A stretch of 64,000 bases of DNA from Stentor roeselii (lineage: Eukaryota; Ciliophora; Heterotrichea; Heterotrichida; Stentoridae): NCBI GenBank assembly GCA_006503475.1, contig RSEH01000050.1, forward strand, positions 123,110-187,109, written 5' to 3'. The first letter of the stretch is position 1; every line of letters starts with the position of its first letter. The notes below the pieces were generated by a model. The model was not told the origin of the DNA. It did not search any database and saw only the letters and a list, made by a program, of their open reading frames with translations. This document shows, in pieces, positions 1 to 10,539 of the stretch. A program made the translations under genes and the position numbers.

Positions 1-1304
1 AACTCTTCTATCAAAATAGGCTGAGTCTTCGAATTCACATCAAAATTCACATCAATTATTCTCCGAGCTTTGGACTCACAAGCTGAATTTGCTTTTCTTT
101 TCTCATTAGCCTGAGCTTTATTCATTAAAGGTTTACGCGAATCAGCCACGACTCCCAAGTCCGGGCTTTTGACGACTTTTCTCAAAAGTCCATGACTGAG
201 AAGTTGTCGTTTCTGGATGTTGTACTTTTCTTTCAGCAGGTTAAAAATATTCTCAGTGCAATTAGGCATCACTTCTTGAAGCCGATGCCAAAGCTGAAAG
301 ATTTGACCAGCGACCATGCTCAGCTCGGCCATCATGACAGTGGCGATTTTTTTCGCATCATGTGAAGCGACTCTTTGGCTGAATCGATGCAAGCTGCCTG
401 GGCGTTCTTCGCTTAGGCTTTCGTCATCTGACAAGTTGAGGACAGAAGGAATGACTTCTGCGGGTCTGAGGTTGTGATGAAGGTCTTGGACTGGGTTTCC
501 AGGTAAACTGAGCATTGGGGGAATGTAGTACAATTGAAGCATGTGCTTTTGAGCTTCTGTCAGACACTTTTGAAGAATGGTCAGGTAAAACTCTCTTAAG
601 GTCGAGTATGTCTTTGATAAAGGCGTCATCAGGCGAGAGTATGTCGAGTCGGTCAAGGATGACCCGATGTATTCGCGGCCTGACTTGTGACTTAACTTAA
701 ATAATGATGAGGAAAGAGCCTCGGATACGTCTATTGGACGATTTTGGAATAAAGGACGGAACTTGTAGTCTATTAGAAGGTAGTTTAGCATGCAGGAGAC
801 TAGGCAACAGTGACTATCGTCAAATACTACTGGAATGTGAACTGATTGGAAATTTGAAGGGAATTTTATTAGGAATTCACTTGTTGATACTTTTTCAAAA
901 CTGGATGATTGTAATGTCAAGAGTCTTGCATCTTCTGGAGTCACTTTTCCTCCGAGATCTGTGAAAAATAAGTCGAATTTTAATGAAAAGTAAGACTGTT
1001 GAAGGGATTTTTCTACTTCTACCTCGAATCGGATAAAATAAATCTCATCGATTCGGACCACTTCGTCGAAATAACGGACAAGAAAGGATTTTGAGTCGAT
1101 AAAAGTCTCTTCTAGACAGGTCGGGGTTAATAGGTGAGGGTCTTCTGTGGTTTGAATGTATTTTGAAATTAAGTTGTAAGGGTATCCAGTTTCTGAGTTC
1201 TTGGTTAGAGAGATGTTTAACTTGTAGATGCCTTGATGGAACAAGTCGATGTTGCGGAAAGTGTCTAAGTGTAAGGAGAATTCCAGGATACTACGAAAGG
1301 ACAT
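1..1304 (-). CDS. FAM135-type protein, N-terminal part (runs off left edge)
   Basis: Open from an ATG at 1304 down to base 1 with no stop (434 codons visible), so the C-terminus lies outside the window. The N-terminus (LEFSLHLDTFRNIDLFHQG, then a VPVVFDDSHCCLVSC-like stretch near residue 165) matches the start of the FAM135A/B family (DUF3657 region), whose members end in an alpha/beta-hydrolase (DUF676) domain; that catalytic half would be off-window. The substrate is not known. Codon use looks coding throughout and there is no in-frame TGA. It diverges from the anoctamin at 1463 with 158 bp between the start codons. The family call rests on remembered sequence resemblance, not a search. Confidence 0.72.
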   Translation of the reverse strand, partial: MSFRSILEFSLHLDTFRNIDLFHQGIYKLNISLTKNSETGYPYNLISKYIQTTEDPHLLTPTCLEETFIDSKSFLVRYFDEVVRIDEIYFIRFEVEVEKSLQQSYFSLKFDLFFTDLGGKVTPEDARLLTLQSSSFEKVSTSEFLIKFPSNFQSVHIPVVFDDSHCCLVSCMLNYLLIDYKFRPLFQNRPIDVSEALSSSLFKLSHKSGREYIGSSLTDSTYSRLMTPLSKTYSTLREFYLTILQKCLTEAQKHMLQLYYIPPMLSLPGNPVQDLHHNLRPAEVIPSVLNLSDDESLSEERPGSLHRFSQRVASHDAKKIATVMMAELSMVAGQIFQLWHRLQEVMPNCTENIFNLLKEKYNIQKRQLLSHGLLRKVVKSPDLGVVADSRKPLMNKAQANEKRKANSACESKARRIIDVNFDVNSKTQPILIEE

Positions 1305-1462
1305 TTAATTTATTTGAACATAGAATTATAGAGGTAGGATCTGTTCAAGAATTTAATATGAATAGAGTCAGGTTTCATCTTTACTTGAAGAGGTTTTAAT
1401 AGAGCTCAAGAGAATTCAGTTATTCTAATTAAATAGAGAAAAAACCACAACAAATAGTCTAA

Positions 1463-4408
1463 ATGGCTAAAGTTTATTCAGAATTCTCCTTCAGTGGTGA
1501 AGGGAAGTTCAACCAAACCTCCTCAGATGAAAATCTAAGTACTCGTCGTCCACAAGACTTTTCAACTAACAAAATCGAGCTCATAAAGTACAACAGCCTA
1601 ACAGACGACTCTCACCGCAACTTCGTCGAAAAAGCCTTCAGTGGAGAAGTAGGTTCACGTCCTCCAAAAACAACAACATCTCTCCAAGACTTCCTTTGGG
1701 AATACGTGATAGTCCTTCCGAACCCAGACTATCCAGGAGAAACAAATCAAGTCATAACAAAAGAAGAAGCTCGAGACTTCTACAAGCGTTGCTTTAAAGG
1801 CAAAAAATCAGGAAGTATCCAAAAAGACGCTATAAACTTTCTTCATGAAGTTGAAGCTTTTGACTCCGCTTTTGAACGACTTGAAGACTTAGGTGAAGGA
1901 AAAAAACTTCGGTTTGGAGGAAGAATGAAATTTGAAAATTTTGAAGCTTTTGATGAAAATTTACCTGCAAAGGATTTTTCAACACTTGTAAGAAACGCGA
2001 TTTTTTATAAGCTTGTTGCGAGTTTAAGTCTTAAAGTGAAGCAGGTCTTGTCTAGGACTGGAGAATTCATTTTTTTAATCATCACTGCTGATGAAAGTGA
2101 CTTGATGATTGAAGCTCAGAGGATCAGATTTAGTAAACAACTTGAAATTGCTTTGACTGATATACAGTCACTTATTCCTTGTGATAGTAATTTGAGACCT
2201 ATACATTTGTTGAAGACTGATGATGAGGATATTAAGAACTTGTATAAGGATATTAAACCTTTTATGAGAAAAGCTTTTGGGATTGAAAAAAATGTTGAAA
2301 AAATTGATTATAAACTTGATCCTTGTGATGTTACTCCAAATATGTGGAATGCATATAAAGTATATCTCGGAATCCTTAGAGATGGAATTACAAAAATCAC
2401 CTCATCAGTCAATACTCACAAAAATCAGATGTTTTTATTCCAGAAACTAGTCAAAGACTCAATTGATAAAGCAAATCTAGGATTAGATCCAAAAGACCAA
2501 CTGAAAAACCTATGGGAAAGAATGGACATCCACAAGCCAATAGCTCCATACGCCGAGTTCAGAAAAACCGAAGGAGACGACGAGTTCACCTCAATGTGGA
2601 GAACTCACGAAATATCAGAATGCGGTAAAAGGTCATTATTCCGCAGTATGGAAAGAGTGCGTTTAATAGTCTCATACATAGAGACCGAGATTTCACTAAA
2701 CTTCCTTCAAGAACGAAAGATGATAACAGCTCACTACCCATTCCACGACATCTGGCAACTAAAAGGCAAAAACTCTAACTCAAAATTCGAAGTTCCAGAA
2801 GAAGACAAACTTCTAAAAAACGTTTTATACGATTTCAAATCAACAACCTCCGACGGTCCCCTGATCCTCTCCTGGACCACATCCTTACTAAACCAAAAGA
2901 TTCCTTTAAGCAAGATCCGTAACTACTTCGGTGAGAAGATCGCATTATATTTCGAATTCCTTCGCTTTTATCAAATCTGGATGTTTTATCCAGGACTTTT
3001 CGGAATTCTAGTCTTCGTGATTCAAAGAGTCTTAAACGATGAGCACCCAGCAGTTCTATCTTTAAATGCGATTTATTCAGTATTCATGTCAGTCTGGGCA
3101 ACAGTATTTCTAGAAAGTTGGAAAAGAAGAGAAAGTAGTTTGTCAATAATGTGGGGAACAACCAAGTTCGAACAGGTAGAAGTCCCACGGCCTCAATACC
3201 AAGGAATTAAAAGAAGGTCACCAATCACAGATGAAATGGAAGAAATTTACTTTCCACCCAGCAAGAGAATCAAGTTAATCATTCTAGCGGTAAGTGTAAG
3301 TCTTTTAATCCTGAGCCTTGTCTTAGGAATCGTCGCAGGACTGATAGTTCTCAAATGGCAGATCACTGACTCACTCATCATTGGCGGGTTTAACTTAGCA
3401 GGTCCTGTTTGTTCAGTTTTAAACGCGATTCAAATCATTTTTTTCAATACAATCTACGGAAGACTTGCCAGGGTGTTAACCGACATGGAGAACCACAAGA
3501 CTGAGAACCAATATCAAGACTCTTATATTTTAAAGGTATTCGCCTTTCAGTTCGTGAATGCTTTTAACTCTTTATGCTACATCGCTTTCATCAAAGGGTA
3601 CACTGAACAATGCATAGCGACTAATTCTTCAGGTGAGGCTTATCGAACACCTAACTGTATGAATGAACTTTACACCCAGTTGATTTCGATTTTCATTGTA
3701 AGTTACGCGAAGAACTTGATAGAAATCGGGCAGCCTTTTTTTCGATATCGTTACCGAAAAAACCAGAGATCAAAGAATAAACTAGCGAAAGTTTCACATA
3801 ACAGCAAAGACATCAGAGATAAAGTCGAGTCTCAGCTGTTTCTGGACTATTACGTCACTACTGATGTCGACGGCACCATCGACGACTACATGGAACTCGC
3901 GATACTCTTCGGGTATCTCACTCTGTTCGCCATGGCTTTTCCCTTATCCACTGCTCTTGCCTTTCTCGGCCTCTGGTTCGAGATGCACACTGATAAGTTG
4001 AAAGTCCTTCGACTTGTAAGGCGACCTTTGCCGTTATCTTCGAAAGATATCGGCACCTGGCTTAACATTTTTTCAATGACAAGTGTTTTTGCGATTTTCT
4101 CGAATACTGCTTTGTTCTGCTTCACTGCGAACACCTTTGATTATATTCCTGGAGCAAGAGACTATCGATATATTATCTTCGCTGCTGTAGTCGTTGTACT
4201 TCTTATCTTCCGCAATCAACTACAGTCCTGGATTCCTGATGTTCCTGAAAGCTTTGAAATTGTTAGAGCCCGGCATGAGTTCATTGTTGAGAAGGTACTG
4301 AGAGGAGATGTTGCGAAAGTTGTGGAAACGAATGAAGAGATTTATGATGCTGGCATGTATTTCGCAGCTTCTAAACCTAAATATACGGAATATGATTTGG
4401 ACTTCTAA
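1463..4408 (+). CDS. Anoctamin (TMEM16) family membrane protein
   Basis: 981 aa. A soluble N-terminal half (about 1-485) precedes a membrane domain that opens with the family signature YFGEKIALYFEFLRFYQIW near residue 488 and carries FLESWKRRESSLSIMW, LTDMENHKTENQYQDS and the RRPLPL segment near 860. Anoctamins are Ca2+-activated chloride channels or lipid scramblases. In the helices that bind Ca2+ in animal homologues I see DDYMEL and FEMHTDKLK, so acidic positions are kept, although the first Glu of the usual ExxE pair is Asp. Channel versus scramblase cannot be told from sequence. It ends TAA, 9 bp before the convergent gene at 4418. The start is the first ATG, 158 bp from the divergent FAM135 gene. 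Confidence 0.93.
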   Translation: MAKVYSEFSFSGEGKFNQTSSDENLSTRRPQDFSTNKIELIKYNSLTDDSHRNFVEKAFSGEVGSRPPKTTTSLQDFLWEYVIVLPNPDYPGETNQVITKEEARDFYKRCFKGKKSGSIQKDAINFLHEVEAFDSAFERLEDLGEGKKLRFGGRMKFENFEAFDENLPAKDFSTLVRNAIFYKLVASLSLKVKQVLSRTGEFIFLIITADESDLMIEAQRIRFSKQLEIALTDIQSLIPCDSNLRPIHLLKTDDEDIKNLYKDIKPFMRKAFGIEKNVEKIDYKLDPCDVTPNMWNAYKVYLGILRDGITKITSSVNTHKNQMFLFQKLVKDSIDKANLGLDPKDQLKNLWERMDIHKPIAPYAEFRKTEGDDEFTSMWRTHEISECGKRSLFRSMERVRLIVSYIETEISLNFLQERKMITAHYPFHDIWQLKGKNSNSKFEVPEEDKLLKNVLYDFKSTTSDGPLILSWTTSLLNQKIPLSKIRNYFGEKIALYFEFLRFYQIWMFYPGLFGILVFVIQRVLNDEHPAVLSLNAIYSVFMSVWATVFLESWKRRESSLSIMWGTTKFEQVEVPRPQYQGIKRRSPITDEMEEIYFPPSKRIKLIILAVSVSLLILSLVLGIVAGLIVLKWQITDSLIIGGFNLAGPVCSVLNAIQIIFFNTIYGRLARVLTDMENHKTENQYQDSYILKVFAFQFVNAFNSLCYIAFIKGYTEQCIATNSSGEAYRTPNCMNELYTQLISIFIVSYAKNLIEIGQPFFRYRYRKNQRSKNKLAKVSHNSKDIRDKVESQLFLDYYVTTDVDGTIDDYMELAILFGYLTLFAMAFPLSTALAFLGLWFEMHTDKLKVLRLVRRPLPLSSKDIGTWLNIFSMTSVFAIFSNTALFCFTANTFDYIPGARDYRYIIFAAVVVVLLIFRNQLQSWIPDVPESFEIVRARHEFIVEKVLRGDVAKVVETNEEIYDAGMYFAASKPKYTEYDLDF

Positions 4409-4417
4409 TTAGTTATG

Positions 4418-7400
4418 TTAAAAGAAGGCATCGTCTTTAGATTTTTCTTGACTTTCTGAGTTTGATTTATGATCTGAGGATGGGTTCAACACTGGATCTG
4501 GTTGAAACTCGTCTTTTTTTAAGTTTTCGCTTAGTCTTTTACTGAATGCCAAAGCAAATGAAAATTTTTGGCGGGAGTCTTTTGGAGATTCTTCTGGGTT
4601 TTTTGTGGATGGGTTGTTTGGAGGATTCATCAGAGAGGATTCGTTTCGGAACTCGTCGTCGGAGTAGTTTTTGGAGGAACTTTTTTTGGATGAGTCTTTT
4701 TTTGATGGGCTTTTGTTGGATTCGGATTTTTTTGATTGGCTTTTTATTGATGAGGCTTTTTTTGATGATTTTTTTTCATTTGATGAGTCTTTCTTGGATG
4801 AATTTTTTTCAGATGAGGATTTTTTTGATGATATTTTATGAGAAGAGTCTTTTTCAGAGAATTTCTTTAGAGAGGAGTCTTTTTTTGATGATTTTTCACT
4901 GGATGAGGATTTTTTAGATGAATTTTTCTCTTTTTTCGATGATTTTTCACTGGATGAGGATTTTTTAGATGATTTCTTATCAGCCAAAACTTTTTCCGAT
5001 GATTTTTCACTGGATGAAGATTTTTTCGATGATTTCTTATCAGCCAAAACTTTTTTCGATGATTTTTCACTGGATGAAGATTTTTTCGATGATTTCTTAT
5101 CAGCCAAAACTTTTTTCGATGATTTTTCACTGGATGAAGATTTTTTAGATGATTTCTTATCAGCCAAAACTTTTTCCGATGATTTTTCACTGGATGAAGA
5201 TTTTTTCGATGATTTCTTATCAGCCAAAACTTTTTTCGATGATTTTTCACTGGATGAAGATTTTTTAGATGATTTCTTATCAGCCAAAACTTTTTCCGAT
5301 GATTTTTCACTGGATGAAGATTTTTTCGATGATTTCTTATCAGCCAAAACTTTTTTCGATGATTTTTCACTGGATGAAGATTTTTTCGATGATTTCTTAT
5401 CAGCCAAAACTTTTTTCGATGATTTTTCACTGGATGAAGATTTTTTCGATGATTTCTTATCAGCCAAAACTTTTTCCAAAGATTTTTCACTGGATGAAGA
5501 TTTTTTCGATGATTTCTTATCAGCCAAAACTTTTTTCGATGATTTTTCACTGGATGAAGATTTTTTAGATGATTTCTTATCAGCCAAAACTTTTTCCGAT
5601 GATTTTTCACTGGATGAAGATTTTTTCGATGATTTCTTATCAGCCAAAACTTTTTTCGATGATTTTTCACTGGATGAAGATTTTTTCGATGATTTCTTAT
5701 CAGCCAAAACTTTTTTCGATGATTTTTCACTGGATGAAGATTTTTTAGATGATTTCTTATCAGTCAAAACTTTTTCCGATGATTTTTCACTGGATGAAGA
5801 TTTTTTATCTGAAGATCCTTTTTTCGATGAGATTTTCTCTTGTGAAGGTTTCTTTCGAGAACTTGGATATGAAAGCTTTGACTCTAGATTCTTAGAATTT
5901 AGACTATTTCTTGAAGAGTTTTTAAGATCGGCTTGGTTGATTTCAACAGCTCGCAGTTTTGAAGATGACAACTTTTCAGCTGCAGCTGATTCTGGCTCAC
6001 TTGAATAATCATCTGACCCAGATTTTTTTTCTGTTTTTTTTAATGTTTCGCTTTCATGGTGCTCTTGCTCTTCTTTTCTAGAAGACAATTTTTCAGAGCC
6101 TTTGAAGGATTTTTCACCATTATTCGATTTTTTGCTTTCTTCATAATCTGAGTGTACATTATTTGGTACTTTGCTGATTTTTTCACTTTTTTTAGAGGAT
6201 TTTTCTGAATTTTTACTTTTTTCTTTTTCTGAGTACTCAAGGTTTGATGCTTTGCTGATTTTTTCACTTTTTTTCGAAGATTTTTCTTTTATACTTAATT
6301 TTTTTGAGTTCTTCGAAGAGGAACTTTTTTCAGATCTGCTACTCTTGATTAAATCAGAAGTTTCTTTAAAATTTTCAGTTATAGAAATTTTTCTACTTTT
6401 TTCAGATTCTTTTAAAGATTTTTTACTTACATCACTTGAATCTTTACTATGAGAAGAGTTTTTATCTGAACTTTTGCTATTTTTTAATGATTCAGGTTTT
6501 CGCATATCTTTACTTGAATTTTTATCACTGTTCACCTCTTTAACTTCAAACTTTTCTTTACTATCCTCTGAATATCTCTGAGATTCTTCACTTTTATCTT
6601 TTTCTCCATGATTAAATCCTCTAGTTTCTTCGAAATCATCTTTTTTTTCTTGAAAACCTGAAAAACTATTTTCTTTTGAATGACTTTTTGATAATTTTTT
6701 TTCACTTTCAGATAAAATTTCACTTTTTTCTTGAATTTCTTGAATGTCTTTAAGTGGTTTAGAAGAAGAACTGCTTTCAACTGATGCAGATCTTTTAATT
6801 TCTGGGAATTTATCTATTTTCGCATCAGGGTCAGATGTTTTAACAACAGAAAATGGTTGTTTTGGAATCGTTTTTTCCTGAACTAGGTAATCATGATTTG
6901 GGTCTTTGTTTGAAACATCCTCTGATTTTTTTGAATCTTTTGAAAAAGACTTTTTTGAGGATTTTTTTTCTGAGCTTTTTTTCGGAGTTTCAGATAATTT
7001 TTTACTTGATTCCGATGAACTTGAGCTGCTTCGTTTTGAAGACAAATGAGGAAAGGCTTTTTCTACATTAATCACTTGTGGAGATTCTTTTGAAGAGGAT
7101 TTTTTTGACTTTTCAGAAGATTTTACACTTTTCAAAGATGATTTTTTTGAAGACTTTTCAAATTCTTCTTCATAATCAGAATTTTTTTCTATTTTTGAAG
7201 GTTTAGATTTAGAAGATGATTTTTTTGAGATACTTTTCGAAACTTTTAGATCTTTTGACTGGGATTCGCTTGAGCTAGACTTGACTTTGATTACTTCTGG
7301 ATTTTTTAAAACATGGACATTTTCGCTTTTTTTGGAAGAAGACTGATTGCTTTTAATAGATTTAGAAGATGTTAAGAAAGGTTCTTCTTTTTCTTCTTCA

Positions 7401-10400
7401 ACACTGGCACCTTTTAATTGAGGTGAAAAATTTCCTTGATTTCTGGGAGCAATGGTAATTTCTTTACTCTCATCACTATTTTCTTCTGACTTTTTTCTTG
7501 ATGAACTTTTTGAAAAACTATTTTTCTGTTGTTTGATGTTTTTTGAACTAGTTTGACTTGATTTAATCTGAGGATTTAAGGATTTTTTCTCACTTGATCT
7601 TTTTGAACTTTCATGATCTTGCTTTTCATCAAAATCTGAATATTTCTGGCTTTCTGAGCTTTTCTTCTTAGATGACTTTTTTAACAGGTCTTCTTTGGAG
7701 TAGTCTTCAGAATACTTGTCACTTGAATCATCGCTTTTATTAGACGATTTTCCCTTCAATGAAGACTGTTTAGGGAGAACTTCTAAACTTTTTGATTTTT
7801 CACTGTCTTTTTTGCTTGAATCATGCTTTTTAGAACTACTGCTCGATGAACTTGATGAGTATTTTTCACTACTTGACTGTTTTTTTTTTCCTGATGTTTT
7901 CGATTTCTTAGAACTTGATTTTTTCAGAGATTTTTCTATGCTTTCATCGTCATCCGAGTAGATTTCGCTGTTTTTCGACTTTTTAGAAGCTGATTTTTTA
8001 CTTCCTTTGAAAGAATCATTTTTTTTAGTTTTTTTCTTTTCACTATGAGACTCACTGGAATAATCATCAGAATCTTTTCCTTCTTTTGTCTTAAAATCCT
8101 TAATTTTCTTATTTTTCGTGCCAATTGAAAGTTCTTCATCTTCATACAAGTCCTCCTCACTCTTTCCGCTCTTTTCGAAAGACTTTTCTTTCGGTTTTGA
8201 TGTGAATTGAATTTTTTCTTCACTATGAGAATCACTGCTTTCATCTTGCACTTTTTCTAATTCTTTTCCAGACATTTGATGTAAAATTGGAGAAGATTTT
8301 GGAAAAGGATCTACATTTGAAACACTTGCGAAGGGCGAAACTTCACTGATTCCAAGTTTATCAGGAGAATCTTCTGAATATTCATAGTTGTCTGACTCTA
8401 ACAAGGAAACTTTTCTTAGATTTCCAGAATCAGCTGATGAAACTTTGCTTGAAAAACTTTTTGCTGACCTTTGACTGTTTTTTTTACCAGAAACTCCGAA
8501 ATTTTCCATCATTTTTTCGAATTCGGGTAAAGAAATACAACTTTCGGTTTCTGAGTCGCTTTGGAGATAGTCAAGTAAGAGTAAGACTATCTCTTGGTTT
8601 AAGCTTTTCAGGTTTAGTTGTTCAAGACCTGAAATGAAAGACTCTGGATAAATTAAGTTGTTTTCATTTAAAAATACTTCTTTGACTGTTAGTTTAAATT
8701 TTATTAAAGACTGTGCAATTTGACTCAATGCACTTTTAATAACATTCAGGGCTTTTTCATCAATTTCTTCATTTTCCTTCGAATAAGCTTTAATAAAATT
8801 AGCATAAGGTACTTTCCCAAGTTCATAATCATGAGAATAAAACAGTAAAGTCATATATTCAAAAAGTCTAGGACTAACAACAGCTCCAGCATTTTCCAAA
8901 GCTTTTTTAAATTCACTCATTCCAATCTCGCCAGTCCTGTCCCTATCCAAATCCTTGCAAAACTTTTTCAAGTCCTTTTTCGAGTTCTTAACAAGTAATC
9001 CAAGGTCCTTATCAAACTGAGTCTCTTCAGCATCATCAAAAATTTTCCAGTTTTTCAAGTTATTTTGAATTTTTTCCAGTATTTGCTTAGAGTTAGCTCT
9101 GAATGACTTTAACTCGCTTTCATCTGCGAGTCCTTCATGAGGTTGAACTAAAAACTTTCCGAAAGGGTTTAAGTTGACTTTATTGATGAAAGTAAAGGGA
9201 GGGTCGATAAAAAGAGTCAAAACTGAAGTCGAGTCAAAAATTTGATCTTTTCCTTTCAGGTGTGAGAAGAGAACATCGGAAAGTGAGGAGTATTTATTGC
9301 GATGAAGCTGCATACACAGAGAAATATGATCGAAAATATCGGAAACTTCTGCTGATTTGATCAGCTGGACTTCTTTCTTCTGCTTTTCAGGCTGGACTTG
9401 AATTTCCAAGGACTTTTCTATGCCGATAACAGGTTTTTCCTTCTTTTCTTTGATTTCTGCTTGTTTTTCGAGACTTTTTTGTAGGTTTTCTGATTTTTCT
9501 TTGAGGTTTTGGATGGTTTTATCCTGAGAGAGAAGTTTTTGTTTATACTCTTCAATTGTTTGAGTCATTTTCAGCATTTCTTGATGATGATTTTGAGTAT
9601 TTTCCTGATTTTCTTTGATAGAGTTCTCGATTTGAATCCTAAGTTTCTGATTCTCAATCTTCAAATTCGCAGTAGTTTCTTTTTTCCCAGTTTTTTTCCT
9701 TCCTCGATCAACATCCATAATCCTTTCCTTAAGTTTCAAATTTTCCTCTTGCAAATTATTAAACAAAGCACCCATTTCAACTTTTTCTCTTTTAAGCTCA
9801 GCAATAATAACATCTTTTTTCCTATTTTCTTCAGGCACTGCAGAAAGAGTAGTCTCCGGTACTTTTTTTTTCATAAGTTCCTCAAAACTTTGCCTAAGTC
9901 TCTGACATTCTTCCTTATACGTCAAAATCTCTACTTCCAATTCCGCAATTTTCGAAATTTTCATGTTTTTTCTAAGTTTATCCGCTTCTTCCTCACGACT
10001 TTTACATTCACTTTTCAGTTCTTTAATAGTTTGCTTTAAAGATCTAGCAAGTCTCATATATTTGAATCCAGGACTTTTGTCGTTATTTCCAATATCCTCA
10101 AGTTCTTCGTTTTTTCTTTTCATTTCCTTTTCAAGTTGTTTAAGCTTTGTTTTTAAAGAAACATTGTCTGACTTAAGGGCGTTTATCTTGATTCTCAAGG
10201 CCATGTTTTCATCGTAAAGCCTTTCTTTGTCCATCTGAATGTGCGCCGGGCGGAGACGAGACACATTTGAAGGGTCAGGTCTTTTCGCAGTGGCGTAGAT
10301 GATGTTTCGCTTGGCTGAGAATGGCCGATTTTGCTTCCTTCTTGGGGTAACTCCTGACTTCTTTTCGATGACTTTCGCACTTAGAGGACGTGACTGAGGG

Positions 10401-10528
10401 TCTTTCAGCAGACTTCGGTCGAAGTACTTCTCGTCTGTGTTTCTCAGATAATAGTCTTCATCGTTTTCGGTTTTTGGAGCTTTTTGATCTAGCTTCTTGT
10501 ATAAGTTGCCTTCTAGAGGATAAGACAT
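4418..10528 (-). CDS. Giant Ser/Lys-rich coiled-coil protein with EF-hand and 20-residue tandem repeats
   Basis: 2036 aa, one uninterrupted frame. Residues about 1-95 are basic with two RP(L/F)SAK motifs. About 95-390 is heptad-rich coiled coil. Near 526 a canonical EF-hand loop (DLDRDRTGEIGMSEF) sits in a helical pair. From about 770 to the end the protein is almost only Ser, Lys, Glu and Asp, including 14 perfect-length 20-residue repeats (unit contains KVLADKKSSKKSSSSEKSS). The composition suggests an intrinsically disordered, heavily phosphorylated polyelectrolyte tail on a cytoskeletal or cortical coiled coil, but this is inference and I do not recognise the family. It is probably expressed independently of the coiled-coil gene at 10540, which lies 11 bp upstream on the same strand. 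Confidence 0.88.
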   Translation of the reverse strand: MSYPLEGNLYKKLDQKAPKTENDEDYYLRNTDEKYFDRSLLKDPQSRPLSAKVIEKKSGVTPRRKQNRPFSAKRNIIYATAKRPDPSNVSRLRPAHIQMDKERLYDENMALRIKINALKSDNVSLKTKLKQLEKEMKRKNEELEDIGNNDKSPGFKYMRLARSLKQTIKELKSECKSREEEADKLRKNMKISKIAELEVEILTYKEECQRLRQSFEELMKKKVPETTLSAVPEENRKKDVIIAELKREKVEMGALFNNLQEENLKLKERIMDVDRGRKKTGKKETTANLKIENQKLRIQIENSIKENQENTQNHHQEMLKMTQTIEEYKQKLLSQDKTIQNLKEKSENLQKSLEKQAEIKEKKEKPVIGIEKSLEIQVQPEKQKKEVQLIKSAEVSDIFDHISLCMQLHRNKYSSLSDVLFSHLKGKDQIFDSTSVLTLFIDPPFTFINKVNLNPFGKFLVQPHEGLADESELKSFRANSKQILEKIQNNLKNWKIFDDAEETQFDKDLGLLVKNSKKDLKKFCKDLDRDRTGEIGMSEFKKALENAGAVVSPRLFEYMTLLFYSHDYELGKVPYANFIKAYSKENEEIDEKALNVIKSALSQIAQSLIKFKLTVKEVFLNENNLIYPESFISGLEQLNLKSLNQEIVLLLLDYLQSDSETESCISLPEFEKMMENFGVSGKKNSQRSAKSFSSKVSSADSGNLRKVSLLESDNYEYSEDSPDKLGISEVSPFASVSNVDPFPKSSPILHQMSGKELEKVQDESSDSHSEEKIQFTSKPKEKSFEKSGKSEEDLYEDEELSIGTKNKKIKDFKTKEGKDSDDYSSESHSEKKKTKKNDSFKGSKKSASKKSKNSEIYSDDDESIEKSLKKSSSKKSKTSGKKKQSSSEKYSSSSSSSSSKKHDSSKKDSEKSKSLEVLPKQSSLKGKSSNKSDDSSDKYSEDYSKEDLLKKSSKKKSSESQKYSDFDEKQDHESSKRSSEKKSLNPQIKSSQTSSKNIKQQKNSFSKSSSRKKSEENSDESKEITIAPRNQGNFSPQLKGASVEEEKEEPFLTSSKSIKSNQSSSKKSENVHVLKNPEVIKVKSSSSESQSKDLKVSKSISKKSSSKSKPSKIEKNSDYEEEFEKSSKKSSLKSVKSSEKSKKSSSKESPQVINVEKAFPHLSSKRSSSSSSESSKKLSETPKKSSEKKSSKKSFSKDSKKSEDVSNKDPNHDYLVQEKTIPKQPFSVVKTSDPDAKIDKFPEIKRSASVESSSSSKPLKDIQEIQEKSEILSESEKKLSKSHSKENSFSGFQEKKDDFEETRGFNHGEKDKSEESQRYSEDSKEKFEVKEVNSDKNSSKDMRKPESLKNSKSSDKNSSHSKDSSDVSKKSLKESEKSRKISITENFKETSDLIKSSRSEKSSSSKNSKKLSIKEKSSKKSEKISKASNLEYSEKEKSKNSEKSSKKSEKISKVPNNVHSDYEESKKSNNGEKSFKGSEKLSSRKEEQEHHESETLKKTEKKSGSDDYSSEPESAAAEKLSSSKLRAVEINQADLKNSSRNSLNSKNLESKLSYPSSRKKPSQEKISSKKGSSDKKSSSSEKSSEKVLTDKKSSKKSSSSEKSSKKVLADKKSSKKSSSSEKSSKKVLADKKSSKKSSSSEKSSEKVLADKKSSKKSSSSEKSSKKVLADKKSSKKSSSSEKSLEKVLADKKSSKKSSSSEKSSKKVLADKKSSKKSSSSEKSSKKVLADKKSSKKSSSSEKSSEKVLADKKSSKKSSSSEKSSKKVLADKKSSKKSSSSEKSSEKVLADKKSSKKSSSSEKSSKKVLADKKSSKKSSSSEKSSKKVLADKKSSKKSSSSEKSSEKVLADKKSSKKSSSSEKSSKKEKNSSKKSSSSEKSSKKDSSLKKFSEKDSSHKISSKKSSSEKNSSKKDSSNEKKSSKKASSIKSQSKKSESNKSPSKKDSSKKSSSKNYSDDEFRNESSLMNPPNNPSTKNPEESPKDSRQKFSFALAFSKRLSENLKKDEFQPDPVLNPSSDHKSNSESQEKSKDDAFF
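4981..5820 (-). repeat. 14-copy 60-bp in-frame tandem repeat
   Basis: Fourteen consecutive 60-bp units, each beginning on the + strand with CAGCCAAAAC, run without indels. Units differ at a few sites: TTTTTTCGAT versus TTTTTCCGAT (Lys versus Glu), TTTTTCGATGAT versus TTTTTAGATGAT (silent, Ser TCG versus TCT), and one Ser-to-Leu copy at 5478. Because 60 is divisible by 3, copy-number change keeps the frame of the host gene. Degenerate half-units flank the array on both sides (about 4877-4980 and 5821-5835). Confidence 0.97.
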
Positions 10529-10539
10529 TTTTATTTAAA

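Noticed and set aside
4867-5730. A 287-codon open frame on the minus strand inside the 60-bp repeat array, and a 99-codon one on the plus strand (5269-5568)
   Set aside because: The repeat unit is a multiple of 3, so any frame open in one unit is open in all. The encoded monotony is a by-product of the Ser/Lys gene.
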